From Dillenia suffruticosa (Eukaryota; Streptophyta; Magnoliopsida; Dilleniales; Dilleniaceae), in the NCBI GenBank assembly GCA_033439265.1, contig JAVTVX010000026.1:13083001-13147000 (forward strand): a stretch of 64,000 nucleotides of DNA. Reading direction: 5' to 3'. The translations under genes and the position numbers were made by a program. Shown piece by piece: positions 47,991 to 61,055 of this stretch. How positions within the stretch are numbered: the first letter of the stretch is position 1; every line of letters begins with the position of its first letter. The notes under the pieces are model-generated. The model was not told the DNA's origin, searched no databases, and was given only the letters and a program-made list of their open reading frames with translations.

Positions 47991-50920
47991 AAAGGTACCA
48001 AATCCTATTAAATGTATCCCAGTTGTTTTTATGGGTTCATAATGGTTTTTGTTCCACATGATGTCGCTCTAGTGTCCTTTGTATGCAGTCTTCTCGTCCT
48101 CTTTAGATCAAATCAGCCTGCTGTGAAGCACTATTTCTATCCTCCAGCATCAGTGGCACCACTTTTTTTGTTTTTACCGTGTCTTGAACATCATTAAATA
48201 TTCAAAACTTATCTGAACCGATCGTTATAATAGTTTTTTTCGGAAGACGAATCTCCCAACAAGAAATACTCCGTACACAAGTGTCACCGCTTTTGATCCA
48301 CAAAAGTACTGTCTCCCCCTCTTTTCATTAACTTTACCCTTCTCTGTTCACGAACTTCAAACCAGTTTGGTGCCTTATCCAGCCATTGAGTTCGGTACAT
48401 TCTCCTCTTCTTCCTCTTTTTTTTTTTTGTTTATAGTAAAATTCAAACCCAAACATATTATAAAGGAAGAGGGATTGATATCACTTGAACTAAAACTCAT
48501 TGACAGATCGGTACATTCTACGAATGAACTTCTTCCCCTTCCCAATATCATGTAGTTATTTATCTGAGTTTTGAATTTTAAGCTGTTATTTGTCATAAAA
48601 TCTTAATTATGGAATTAAAAATATAAATAATATATATTTTAGGTTATTTTCAAACAAAATATACAAATTCATAATAAATTATCATTGGGCTGTACCAAAT
48701 GCTTAACTAAATAAATAAGTATTAGTTGAATTTTTAATTTCAAGAATAGGATTTTATTTTATTTCTTAAAATACTATTTAACATTGCTCTTTTTGTCTCA
48801 TTTTATTTCTAGATTAGAACATCAAGTTCAAATAATAATCCATTACATATCCTTTGCAGTGTACACTTTTGGTTTCTAAACAAAAAAATAAAAAAAATAA
48901 AAAAAAAACATAAAACTAGGCACTTTTCAAGTAAAATGTATTTATTAAAGAATTATATAGTAATTTTTTTATCAAAATTAATTTATGGGTCCAGGAACCC
49001 GGAACCTGTTACCTCTGCAGGTTCAATAATCTAAGCAATGTCAAGAAAGATTTGAACGTAGATATGTGAGTACAAGATAGTTATTATTATTATTATTATT
49101 TTAATACCGGACCAACGGTGGGGAGCATAATGGCTTTCCCTATATCTGAAGCACAAACAGATTATGGACACCTCTAGCAAAGGGTCCACTCTCCCAGCCT
49201 GTTTTTAGCTTGCATGGTTCCTCCTATTTGATCGGTTGTGTTGAAAGCATGACGCCACCATACGCAAACCTTTTGATTCTTTTCGTCTTCCAAATACTCA
49301 GAATTTTCAGGGTTTGGCATAAGTATCATTCATCATTATAATAATACTTCAAGTTGCATTTGTGCATCCGTCGACCCAGAAGAATTGGGCACCCAATCCC
49401 AACCAAAGGAGGCCTTTCCAATCATTTTTCCAACTTGCTCTTGTAATTAACAAATTTTGATTATTACGTTAAAATACAAATAATTTCTATTTTAGAATTA
49501 CTTTTAAAAAGAGGTTTGACCTTAGTGGTCTTAATGATAAAGTACAATATGACTCCTCAAACTAAAATGACCAAGAGTAATTTAGAGGTTATCTTAAAAT
49601 AGATTATTTATATTTTTAACATCATAATTAGAAATTTTTAACATTTTTCTCTCGAAATTTTTATTTAATTAATTTTTTTCAAAAAATGCAAATATTTTTT
49701 AATATATATACATATGCAAATAAGATTATAAAATGTTGCATGCAAGCTGATTCCAAAAAAAATATATGTTTTTAAATTTGGAAACCAATAAAATTTTCTG
49801 AGTTAGAGATTTTGAGTGGCTAACCTTGCGGGGGACAGCGGTTGCATACATATACACAAAAAGAAATAATTTATAGGTTTTCTTGGAAATGAGAATTGAG
49901 AATTCAGATTATGATTAAAAAGGGGGGGGTAGTCATTGGGCTCGTGGACCATATGCTAGAAAGGGCACAAAGCAACGGATCAAATTGAAAGGCTTATGAT
50001 TTACGGCATTATACTGACGGGCAATCGGATAATCAGAGTAGTAAGATAAAATATTAAGTTTTTTAATTAAGTTTTGATTTTAAATTTAAAAATAAAAATA
50101 TATATATCGTGAGAATTACCCTTTAAATAAGATTTTCACAAACATTTCAATCTAGTTAATCATAACATGACTTTGCATATCGATATCGATGGTAAGAAAA
50201 AGAAAAAAGATCGCAAGGGAAAGGACATCCCACCCCCAAAAAAATTTTGAGTTTGCCAAAATTTGTTGTCTTGGGGTTTGAGGTCATTTTCATGGAAAAG
50301 AAGATACCTAAAAATGATGAACTCCCAACCCCACTAAACTAACCTTTTTCTCCCCACCATTAGTAGTGTTCTCATGATCTTTTTTCTGAATTTATATTCC
50401 TTATTTTCCCATAAACAAATAGTGTTTGTATTCTCCATAGAGATGTTTGTGTGTTAATTGATTTTGAGAGACGAAATTTGGATATGAATCATCTTTTGGT
50501 CCCTATTACACACTTAGGATCCGTATGGGTGATAAAAACATAAGGTATGTTGTGGCTTTTGGGGTATTACCAAAATTAATAAATAGTAAAACATAATTTG
50601 AGGTTGACTTTTTTTTTTTTTTTAAACCTTGAGTTGTCTTAGCTATAAGGTCAAACTTTTGTGTCGGGGCATCACAATGTATATGTTAATTGATTTGGAC
50701 CACATACCCATATGGGTAACTTTGTTATAAAGAAAGTGATTTCTCATCTAAAATTATAATTACTTCACCATACCATCAGGGTGCATGTTGCCCTTTCTTA
50801 ATTCATTTGCAATTGTTTCTTGGAAAAACCTTTAAATTGATTCTTTAGGAAAGTAATTTACTGATAAAGACTTTTATATTTTCTAAGGTTGGAAGGATTA
50901 GATTTTCGGAAAATGAGCAA

Positions 50921-50965
<45 letters not shown>

Positions 50966-51222
50966 TACATATATATATTAAAACCACTCAACGCAAAACT
51001 AAAACATAATCTCAGTATTGCTAGAATAATTAAAATTTAATAACTAGAATAATATTAATTATTACTAAAAAGACAGATGTTGGAGTATTATCACTTACAA
51101 ATAGTTATAAAATCAATTCAATTAATACCTACTCTCTTTATTCTACTTTACTTTAGATCTTTTTAATTTACTTTATTTGTCATTTTAGAAAATTCTTATC
51201 TTTTGTAATATGCACTAAATAC
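47991..51222. other. AT-rich intergenic DNA
   Basis: No gene or recognisable transposon. Low-complexity tracts include A-rich 48885-48910, (TTA)n at 49080-49101, a G run at about 49921-49928 and (AT)n at 50923-50961. Short open frames here lack any protein-like composition. Confidence 0.6.
50923..50961. repeat. (AT)n microsatellite
   Basis: About 19 AT units. Confidence 0.95.
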
Positions 51223-52346
51223 TAGACATGAGTCCGGGCCGGTTTGGACCCAAAAATCGGCCCGGTTGGCCCGAAAAAAGCCCATCTGTGGACCGGCCCG
51301 AACCGGTTACTGTAGCGGGCCGGGTCGGTTCAAGGGATTTTGGAACCGTGAACCGGCCCTGAACCTGAACCGGAACCGGCCCGGCCCGGCCCAGCCCGGC
51401 CGGTTCCAATGGCTATATCTCCCTCTTTTTTATTTTTTTGAATTTTTTCCAATTTTACCCTCCCAACAATTATAAAAGGGCTAATTTTGAGATTATTTTG
51501 GTGCATAAAATCAAAAAATTTTCTTATAAATACCTTACACCCCATTTCCAAAATTTTCACAATAAGATATCTCTCTCTCTCACATCTACATTCTCTCAAT
51601 ATTACTACATTCTCTTAATTTTCATTACTATTTCCATTATCATTTCCTTTTCACCATTTTTTAAATTCTCTATACCATTTTCTATACCATTTACACCAAT
51701 TTCTACACAATTTCCATTATCATTTCTACCATTATCTTTATTAAACATATTATCATTTCCTTTTCACCATTGTTTAAATTCTCTATACCATTTTTTATAT
51801 CATTTCTATCAATTTCTACACAATTTCCATTATCATTTCCACCATTATCATTTTCATTTTTTTTTTCACCATTTTTGTATTCTAAACTTTTGTGAAATTC
51901 ATTGAATCAGTATACAACGGCATAGCATGTATAGGAAAATTCTGTCTGGAGATAACTAATTGTCGAAAGAAAGAGGTACTTAAGCGAAGACAGACGAGCT
52001 CCACCTCTTATCTGGGAACTTTCCTGGTGCTCTTGCTACAGAACGGTCTGGGTGGAGAAGAGAGGAGTATAAATTTTCCACGACTTCAATATTGATCAAG
52101 ATTTGGCAAGATTTCAAGGTTAGAAGCTAAAATTCAAGATTTTATGAAAAATAACTGCGATATCCGTCAAGTCGGAACATTTAATTTTTTTACATCTTTA
52201 TTTTCTTGCATTTGCATTACATTTGCATTACTTTTTTAAAAAAAGTTAAATCTTAAAAGTTTTTTTAAAAATTTAATCTTAAATTTCATTTTAAAAATTT
52301 AATCGTATATTTTATTTTAAAAATTTATTCTTAATTTTTTAATAAA

Positions 52347-54373
52347 ATGGCCGGAACACACTGTTCACAATTTTCTCAACAATCTCCTCTTCCTTCATTT
52401 TTTTTTTCAAAATGAAATTCCCGATAATATAGATATTGAAACTCTTTTCGAAAAAACTAAACTTAGTAATACAGAATCTAATACAATACGGATTAAAAAA
52501 AATGATATTAATATATGGACATTTTTTGATAAAAAACATGAAGAACAAAAAACAATTTATAAAATTTGTCATCAAAAATATAAATTTTTGAAGGGTTAGG
52601 GGTAGGCACACTTAAAAGACACTTAGTTAATAATCATCCAGATAAATTACCACAAACAAGACAAATATAAATTGTTATAGGGGAAGGTAATATAACTAGT
52701 ACATTTAAATATAATTCAGATAAAGAAAAAATTGGACAAATAGAATGGTTAACAAGAAAAGAATTACCACTTAATATAGTTGCATATCCCGTATTTAAAG
52801 AATATGTACAAAAATATTTACAATCCGGTTATAAAAAAAAGTAGTAGAAGATCCGGTATGAGGAGATCTTTAGATAGATATCAAAAATTAAAAAATGATA
52901 TAATTACACAATTTATGACTAGTGATTGTAAATTTTCATTAATTTCGGATAGTTGGAAAAATAAATATAAAAAAGAATATTATATTGTAGTAACATGTTA
53001 TTGGATAAATAATTTATGGTTTTTAGAAAAAAGAATTTTAGCTTTTCAACGTTGGAAATTTCCACATTCCGGTACACATATAGTTAGAATAATTTCAAAT
53101 ATTGTTTATGATTATGGAATAAGTGATAAAATTTTTTCTATTTCATTTGATAATATTTCAGCTAATACTACTGCGGTTAATAATTTAAAAAATTCTTTAA
53201 ACACAATTTTAAATGGAACTTTTTTTCATATTAGATATACATGCCATATAATTAATTTATGTGTAAAAAATGGTTTAGCAATGGGATAACTATTTTTAAA
53301 ACCTATTCACGATTTAATTCATCAAATAAGAAATTTTTTTACAAAAACCCAAGAAATTAGACAATTATTTTTGTTACATAATAAAATATAAAAAATTTAA
53401 AATGGAATGTGACACTATGTAGAATTCAACATATGACATGTTACAAGATATACTTTCTTTTCAAAATATTTTAATTGAATTTGCAAATTCAAATTACGAA
53501 TATGGTTTTATTAATAATAACACTTTCGATTTTGCATTTACACTTACTAAATTATTGAAAATTTTTTATTTATGTACAAATTTATTTTTCAGATATTTTT
53601 ATCCAACTACTCATTTAATATTACCAAATATTTGTGAAATTATTTATATATTTAATGAATTTGAAAATGAAGAAAAATTTGGTAAAATTGTTTTTTCTCT
53701 GAAAACAAAAATTTTAAAATATTATGAAAAAATTCCAATTTTATATTTAGTTGCAACTACATTAGATTCACGTGTTAAAGTTGAAGGTGTTGAAATGTTA
53801 ATTGATTGTTTTGCACAAGTTTTTCCATCAGAAGCGTCTATTAACCCACATTTTTTAAAACAACAAACATCTCATACTTTATAATCAATATTTGAAATAT
53901 ATGAAAAGGAAAAAAATAATTTAAATACTAATAATGTAGGCAGTAGTAGTAGTAATAACACTCAATCATTTTCATTTTCATTTAATCCCTTACACATGTT
54001 AGGAAAAAAACAAAAAATTTCGTCATTATTTAATTAATTACTTTTATATAAACAAATATCTAGATTAGAAGGTTTTGATGATACTTATTTATATGATATA
54101 TTAGATTGGTAGAAAAATAATGTATCGTATTATCCAATTTTGGTCCAAGTAGCTAAAGATGTACTAACCCCTCCGATATCCACAATGCCATCGGAAAGTG
54201 CTTTTAGTGCAGGTGGTCAAGTGTTAACCGAAAAACGTACAAATTTAACGGACGATATTTTAGAAATCTTAATTTGCATTAAAAATTGGAAGGATGCAGA
54301 AAAAAGAATGCAAAGAATCATGAAGGTCTCAAAAGATAATGAACAAAAAGTAGAAGAAGAAGAAAAAGAATAA
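52347..54373 (+). pseudogene. hAT transposase, multiply broken
   Basis: Begins with ATG 52347 (MAGTHCSQFSQQSPLPSF) and ends with TAA 54371-54373 after a Glu-rich tail. Frame breaks occur soon after the start (about 52400), within the BED finger region (TAG at about 52599), near 52840, at TAA 53287-53289 and TAG 53421-53423, and at TAA 53882-53884. Core pieces LISDSWKNKYKKEYYIVV, FSISFDNISANTTAVN and HIRYTCHIINLCVKNGL are readable, as is the C-terminal VLTPPISTMPSESAFSAG. It retains the C-terminal tail lost in the 17727-19747 copy. Confidence 0.9.
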
Positions 54374-54514
54374 TAATAATGTAACAAAAAAAATCAAAAT
54401 GATATAACAAAAAAAAATTAGTGGATTTTAAAATTCAAGTGATGAAATTGGTAGTGGACGTACACCGAATTCGGTGGAACCACTCTAAAAAAAATCAAAT
54501 TGGTAGTGGACGTA

Positions 54515-55488
54515 CACTTACTAAATTATTGAAAATTTTTTATTTATGTACAAATTTATTTTTCGGATATTTTTATCCAACTACTCATTTAATGTTACCA
54601 AATCTTTGTGAAATTATTTATAGATTTAATGAATTTGAAAATGAAGAAAAATTTGATGAAATTGTTTTTTCTCTGAAAACAAAAATTTTAAAATATTATG
54701 AAAAAATTCCAATTTTATATTTAGTTGCAAGTGTATTAGATTCACGTGTTAAAGTTGAAAGTGCTGAAATGTTAATTGATTGTTTTGCACAACCTTTTCC
54801 ATTAGAAGCGTCTATTAACCCACATTTTTTAAAACAACAAATATCTCATACTTTATAATCAATATTTGAACTACATGAAAAGGAAAAAAATAATTTAAAT
54901 ACTAATAATGTAAGTAGTAGTAGTAGTAATAGCACTCAATCATCTTCATTTTCATTTAATCCCTTACACATGTTAGGAAAAAAACAAAAAATTTCGTCAT
55001 TATTTAATGAATTACTTTTATATAAACAAATATCTAGATTAGAAAGTTTTGATGATACTGATTTATATGATATATTATATTGGTAGAAAAATAATGTATC
55101 GTATTATCCAATGTTGGCCCAAGTGGCTAAAAATGTACTAACCCCTCTGGTATCCACAATGCCATCGGAAAGTGCTTTTAGTGCAGGTGGTCAAGTGTTA
55201 ACCGAGAAACGTACAAATTTAACGGACGATACTTTAGAAATCTTAATTTGCATTAAAAATTGAAATGATACAGAAAAAAGAATGCAAGGAATCATGAAGG
55301 TCTCGGAAGATGATGAACAAGAAGTAGAAGAAAAAGAAAAAGAATAATAATAATGTAACAAAAAAAATCAAAATAATGTAACAAAAAAAATTAGTGGATT
55401 TTAAAATTCAAGTGATGAAATTGGTAGTAGACGTACACCGAATTCGGTGGAACCATTCTAAAAATTTTGTGTCTCTAATTTTTAATTT
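54515..55488 (+). repeat. 974-bp tandem duplication of the transposase 3' half
   Basis: 54515 onward repeats 53541-54514 (offset 974 bp), including the last third of the transposase, its stop (TAA at 55345-55347) and the CACCGAATTCGGTG palindrome (55436-55449). The junction has 5-bp microhomology TACAC. The two units have since diverged at scattered bases. Confidence 0.9.
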
Positions 55489-55801
55489 ATTTTTTTATAA
55501 AATATGAATTAAAAAAAACAAAATGAATAAATAAATCATTACAAGAAAATAAAAAACAAAACAACAATTAAGTTAAAAAAAATAGAGTTACAAAAATAAA
55601 ATAAATTTAAAAAATAGAGTTACAAAAAAAAGAGTTAAAAAAGGGCCGAATCAGGCCCGGCGGTTCCGGTTCAGCGGGCCGGGCCAGTTCAACTTTTAAA
55701 AAAAATTGGAATCGGCCTGGCCCGGCCCGCGGTTCTGGGAACCTCCCTTGAACCAGACCGAAACCGGCCCGGCCCGGCCCGGTTTCAACACTACTAAATA
55801 C

Positions 55802-57392
55802 TCATTTACTTTGTATTAAAATTGTCTTTTTAAAAGATAATTAAAATTATAACTATTTTTAATATAATAATTTTAATAAAAAAATTTTATTATGGAGTGG
55901 GTAAAAATTTTTATGGTTTTTGATTCAATAGAAAATCCTTAGACTGAGACGAAACAATATAAGATAGTTTTTTATACCATTATTAAATAATTAGAGTTAT
56001 TATTAAAATATAAATTTATTTTTTTGAAATAAATAGATTATTCTGTTTGTGCATATAATAATTTGTGTTGAATTAACCATAAGCATTTACGAGACTCCGG
56101 CTGGTGCACGCCTATGAGCTCGCACGTTGTTTCAAAGTTCATGTTTGGTTGAAAGCAGCTACTACGCATTTTCATGGTTGTCTCCACAAAATCGCATGAG
56201 TTGAACCCGACGCCCTCTCCCCACCAACAAGCGCACGCGTGTCGCTTTCCGCTCTTCTCCTCGTCCCCTGCTGCCAATGCACAGATAAAATATGCATTAT
56301 GACACGTTTCAATCTCTAAGTGGACAGTCAATATATTACAATTATGGCTCCCCCCGCATCAGATCCCAGTCCCCCCGCCTTTAATTTTCTGTTTTACCTT
56401 TTTTATCCTTTTAAAAATTAAAATAGATAAAATTAAGGAAAGGGGTTTGCTTATGAAAGAGAATCTTGATTTGGATCATTATCTCTGAAGGCACTCTCAA
56501 AAGTACCCCTTTGCTCTGACAAACAATAAAAAGAGAAAAAAGATACTAAAAATGAAAAATCTGAAACTCCCCGACCTTTTTTTTTTTTTTAAATTGTCAT
56601 TTTTTTTTTCCAGTATGAATCACAACCTTTCTTCTCTCTCTCTCTCTCTCTCTCTCTGTAACTTTTCGGTTGTCGGTTTAGATCTTTTCTCGGAAAAAAA
56701 AAAACCTATGGCAGTGGAAACCGACTTCTAACAGCTTCACTAATTTTGTGAGTGTTTATGTATGCGCATTTTGCTTTGCTGGTTAGCATAATCTTATAAA
56801 ATGATCAAATGGGTATTCTTTTTCAAGCACTAAAATTTCTCCAAAAGATTCGCTTTCTCAAGTCTTCTTTGTAGGAGACAGACCTTCAGCTGAGAGAGCT
56901 GACCTAAGTTCAAATACTTTATTAGGAAGAATTTCTTTCTCTTTTTTTTTATTAGTTTAATTAAGTTTACATTATCGTGTTTTTATTCCATTTACATTAC
57001 AGTTCATATGTTGTCACAAAGACGCGTTTCTTATGCGTGTTGATTTTTTTTTTTTTTGGTGGTATGTTTTCGAATTGGTGTAATCATCAGATCTGCATTT
57101 TCCTGGAACTTCAGTTCTAAGGTAATCTCAACTCCCGTGGATGATGTTTCGTTCTTTTTTTTGTCAACTATGCTTGATGTCAAATTGTGGGCGATTTGTC
57201 AGTTGATTTAATTTATTAACTATTTCCGTACAACTTTTGCAGATCTGTTTTTAAGTCACTAGAATCTGGGTTTTGAAGATTGGGAGATTTACTACATGCT
57301 TTTGATGTGTTGGATGAAATGCGGAGACGCATCGTATTGTCGTGTTGTTGAGGACAAACTTGTTGAAATTTGTGAGAATTGAGATTGGTTTA
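55802..57392 (+). other. Upstream region of the PP2C gene
   Basis: No coding sequence recognised. A (TC)n tract at 56631-56657, common in plant 5' leaders, lies 740 bp before the ATG. A leader intron between about 56750 and 57390 is possible but cannot be shown. Confidence 0.45.
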
Positions 57393-60300
57393 ATGGCAGG
57401 TGGAAGAGGAAATCGAATGGGGCATGATCTTGTGCCTTTGGCAGCATTGATTAGTAGAGAGTTAAGGAGTGAGAAAATGGAGAAGCCGAGTGTGAGATAT
57501 GGTTGTACAGCTCAGTCTAAAAAAGGGGAGGATTACTTTCTGATGAAGACTGATTGCCAGAGAGTGCCCGGCAATCCCTCGTCGACATTTTCAGTGTTTG
57601 CTGTACGTATCTTTATCTTGTGTCTTTTGGGTGTTCTGCGTTTCTTGTGCTTTTGAAGGATTGTCACTGTGAATTGCAGTTCTGAATTTGGGAATTTGGC
57701 ATTTCACTGTGTTGCCCTCAAACTTGAACTGTATGTGTTTTAAGGCTATGTGCTATTGGATTGTACGTTGGAGATATGATTCACCACGCTTGTCTTAGTG
57801 TGGTGGTGTTGCCCTTTGTTAACTTGCTAAGCTTTGCTAAGTTATTGATATTCCTTAGTGATCATAACTTTTTTCTTCCATAAATTTGCATCATTCACTT
57901 GGCTATTGTGAAATTAGTTAGATATATTTAATAAATATCTTATGGAGCCTAAGTGAGAACAACTTTAAAGCTTATGGTAGCTTATGGAAGGAAAGGAAAC
58001 ATGTTGCCAACAATTTAGATTGTGTTATATGGTAGATTTTTGGTCTCATTATGCATCATTATTCATCATTGCATTTTTCTCTTTGTTTTACATTTTAATA
58101 TGCTACTGTGCAGATCTTTGATGGCCATAATGGTAACGCTGCAGCCATTTATACGAGGGAGAATTTGTTGAGTCATGTGATGAGTGCTGTTCCAAGAGGG
58201 CTTGGGAGGGACGAGTGGCTTCAGGCTTTACCCCGGGCTTTAGTTGCTGGGTTTGTGAAGACTGATAAGGAATTCCAGAGCAGGGGTATGGCCCTTCTCA
58301 TATTCCTGCCTTCTCTTTTCATTGATGAGTACCCTCGTAACTGCTGGGCAATGAGATGTAACTACAATTTATTAAATTTTCATCTTGTGGTCTTCAGGAG
58401 AGACATCTGGAACCACAGCAACATTTGTAATTGTTGATGGATGGACTGTGATCGTTGCATCTGTTGGAGACTCTCGTTGCATTTGGATGCTCAAGGTGGG
58501 GCTGTTTCCACCTTGACTGTTGATCATAGACTTGAAGAAAATGTTGAAGAGTAGGTATCTTTGTTGAAGCTGTTGTTTGCCTGGTCAAATTTTTAGGTGC
58601 AAAATTACTGATTTGTAATGTGAATGTAGGAGGGAACGCATTACTGCCAGTGGGGGTGAAGTGGGGAGGCTTAGCATTGTTGGTGGTGCTGAGGTGAGGC
58701 ATTTGTCCTGGCTACTTCTTCGCAGATTTTTATCTTGAAGAATAAATTTCCTTGAAATCTGTTTCATTCTGGTACTATGCTTTCTTTTGCTTTTGCTGAT
58801 TGGGCCCCTACGTTGTTGGCCTGGGGTTTATGCCTTTCTCGGTCCATTGGAGACATGGATGTTGGAGAGTTCATAGTTCCATAAACAAGTGAAGGTATTT
58901 ATTTTATGGATCAAGATGGAACTTACATTCCAAATTTTTCAATATTCTGCTAGGGTATATTATCATCTAGGAGGTAGGCACAAACCTTTTTTTTTCCTCC
59001 TTGGCATAAAAGCTATCAAATGCTGGTGGAAGGCTTATAATTGCTTCAGATGGCATTTGGGATGAATTGTCCTCAGAAGATGCTGCAAAATCCTGCAGAG
59101 GATTGCCCGCTAACTTGCTGCAAGACAGGTGGTGAAGGTAGTTTAAATTCATCGGCCTGTAATTTCTCCATGGTTTTTCTATGTTATTTGTTGTCTAGTT
59201 GTTGCTTTATTAACATTATTTTGTTTGTTTCCCTATTTAGGGAGCATTAAGGACAAGGGGACTAAAGGATGACACAACCTGCATAGTTGTCGATATAATT
59301 CCTCCTGATGATTCATCAACACCGCCACCACCTCCCAAGAAGCAAAGCAAACTTAGAGCTCTACTGTTCAGGAAGAGATCTCATGATTCTGCTACCAAAT
59401 TATCTAAGAAGCTATCGGCAGTTGGTATCGCGGAAGAATTATTTGAAGTAGGCTCAGCAATGCTTGCTGAAAGGTTAGGACTGTCTTAATTATTTTATTT
59501 TCAGCCAACCTGTATAGATCTCTTTATTTGATCAGATATTGTTAGATAAGGCATAATTCACAATTATGTATGTCTAGTGATGGATTCATACTAATTTCAG
59601 CAAGCAAAGGCCTCTTAGAGTGATGTATTTGTGTGATTCTAGGAACATGCACCATCCAACCACCTGACTACACCTTCAAAATCAACCATCATCCCCCCAG
59701 TTGTTGTTATATTGAGGGCATTTCTGATAAATGGCAGTGGTGAGGCCTTGCAAAGGCCACTCATGGTCTTCTTTGATAGGGCTTCCATAACCCTGAGGCA
59801 AGAGTCCTGACAAACTTGAACCAAGCCATCCATCTATAGTCTGGCCTCTGGTGTGAGGATTTGCTGAAGCCATACACTAGGCTCTCTGTTAAGACATCTC
59901 CCACAGGCTTAACCAAGTCCCTTAGGCATGATTACTTTTCTTGGCATACTCAATATGACAGAGATGATTTTGCCACCCATTTCCTTCCATTATCACCTAT
60001 CTGAATACCTCACTATATTATATCCTGAAGACCCCATATTTCTGTTACCAACCTATCATTTCTCTGATAAAGTTCTATTTTCTTGCATTTTGTCTTCTGG
60101 CCTGTATTTTCCGTGCTGCATCACTTGAATTAGTTTGGTGAAACTTTAATCAGGAAAATTGTTTTGTGTATCATGACTCTGATGCTGCTTTTCATTAAAA
60201 AAAGAAAAAAAGAAAAAAAGAGAAAGACTGCCATTTTACCCCCAACAAATTTGGTCAGGATGCATACAATCTCCATCTTTTTTTTATTTTTTATTTTTTG

Positions 60301-61055
60301 GAAAACTAGTTCCTTGAAAGCCAAACTGGCATCAATGAAAAGGTGCTGTACAGGCCTGGGAAAAATGTCTTCCTGTACTCTAGTTGAAAGACAATAAAGA
60401 AAGTGCTATTTTGAAGGCATGAATTTGCAATTTATGTGATTCTTTGCAAGAAAACACTATCTCCAGATGTTCTTGACAACTTCCATCTAAAATTATAATT
60501 CATATCTTCATTTTGGCCCCACAAAATTTAGATATTTGACATGCATAAACTCCATGGCTATGGATATCCCTTTTTAGCAAAAATTCTTGCCGTTTGAGCT
60601 AGCTTTGAACCTTGATCTGGTATTGAACGCTTAAGCCGGGGCTTTGCATTATTCTTTTTCCTAGTAATAATGATCTGTTGCCTTACACTGCCCATGTTGT
60701 TTTCTTCAGTTGAATGTTTTGCCTTCAATTGCATACTGGGAAATGTCCTGAAATAACTGACATTCAGGATAATGTTATGCAGACTAACTCTACGAACATT
60801 GCTAAGCAAACTAACTCTGTTTACATTTTATGCAGACTGGGTAATGATGAGTGTAATAAACAATCAACATCTGGCCTATTCGTGTGTGCCATTTGCCAAG
60901 TTGATCTTGCTCCAAGTGAAAGGATCTCGGTTCATGCTGGTTCCATCTTCTCCATGAGCTCCAAGCCATGGCAAGGCCCATTTCTTTGTGCAGATTGTCG
61001 GAATAAGAAGGATGCTAAGGAAGGAAAGCGCCCAAGTGGAATTAAAGCGGTATAA
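57393..61055 (+). pseudogene. Plant protein phosphatase 2C with C-terminal Cys-rich module, several lesions
   Basis: Eight exons: 57393-57602, 58114-58285, 58398-58550, 58630-58693, about 58799-58894, 59013-59137, 59241-59473 and 60836-61055. PP2C motifs: EDYFLMK, FDGHNG (metal-binding Asp), ETSGTTATFVIVDGW, ASVGDSRC, RERITASGGEVGRL, ASDGIWDELS and DDTTCIVVD. After a Pro/Lys linker the last exon has a CAIC ... CADC cysteine module ending KEGKRPSGIKAV. PP2Cs are metal-dependent Ser/Thr phosphatases. Lesions: one-base losses at about 58483 (after GDSRC), 58824 and 59116, each leading to a stop; an apparent 5-base loss near 58884; and the acceptor before exon 5 reads TG instead of AG (58797-58798). 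Exon 6 uses an AAG acceptor. The first two exons are clean. Several independent changes favour a pseudogene, but residual assembly errors could explain the single-base ones. Confidence 0.88.
59474..60835 (+). other. Long last intron of the PP2C gene
   Basis: GT at 59474 and AG at 60834-60835. No exon-like or transposon structure recognised within it. Confidence 0.75.

Larger units (their letters stand above)
51223..55793 (+). mobile_element. Second hAT copy, defective, with internal tandem duplication
   Basis: Flanked by the 8-bp duplication CTAAATAC (51215-51222 and 55794-55801). Ends are TAGACATGAGTCCGGGCC and, inverted, TAGTGTTGAAACCGGGCC, matching the family of 17184-20923. It has GC-rich subterminal arrays (51233-51415 and 55640-55785), a candidate TATA box at 51525-51534, and a transposase on the plus strand in pieces. 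Confidence 0.95.

Noticed and set aside
54463-54476. GAATTC-containing palindrome as a cloning or adapter artefact
   Set aside because: The palindrome is 14 bp with conserved flanks at three homologous positions in two independent hAT copies.
56038-56331. 97-codon minus-strand ORF upstream of the PP2C
   Set aside because: No recognisable domain, no splice or homology support; treated as chance.
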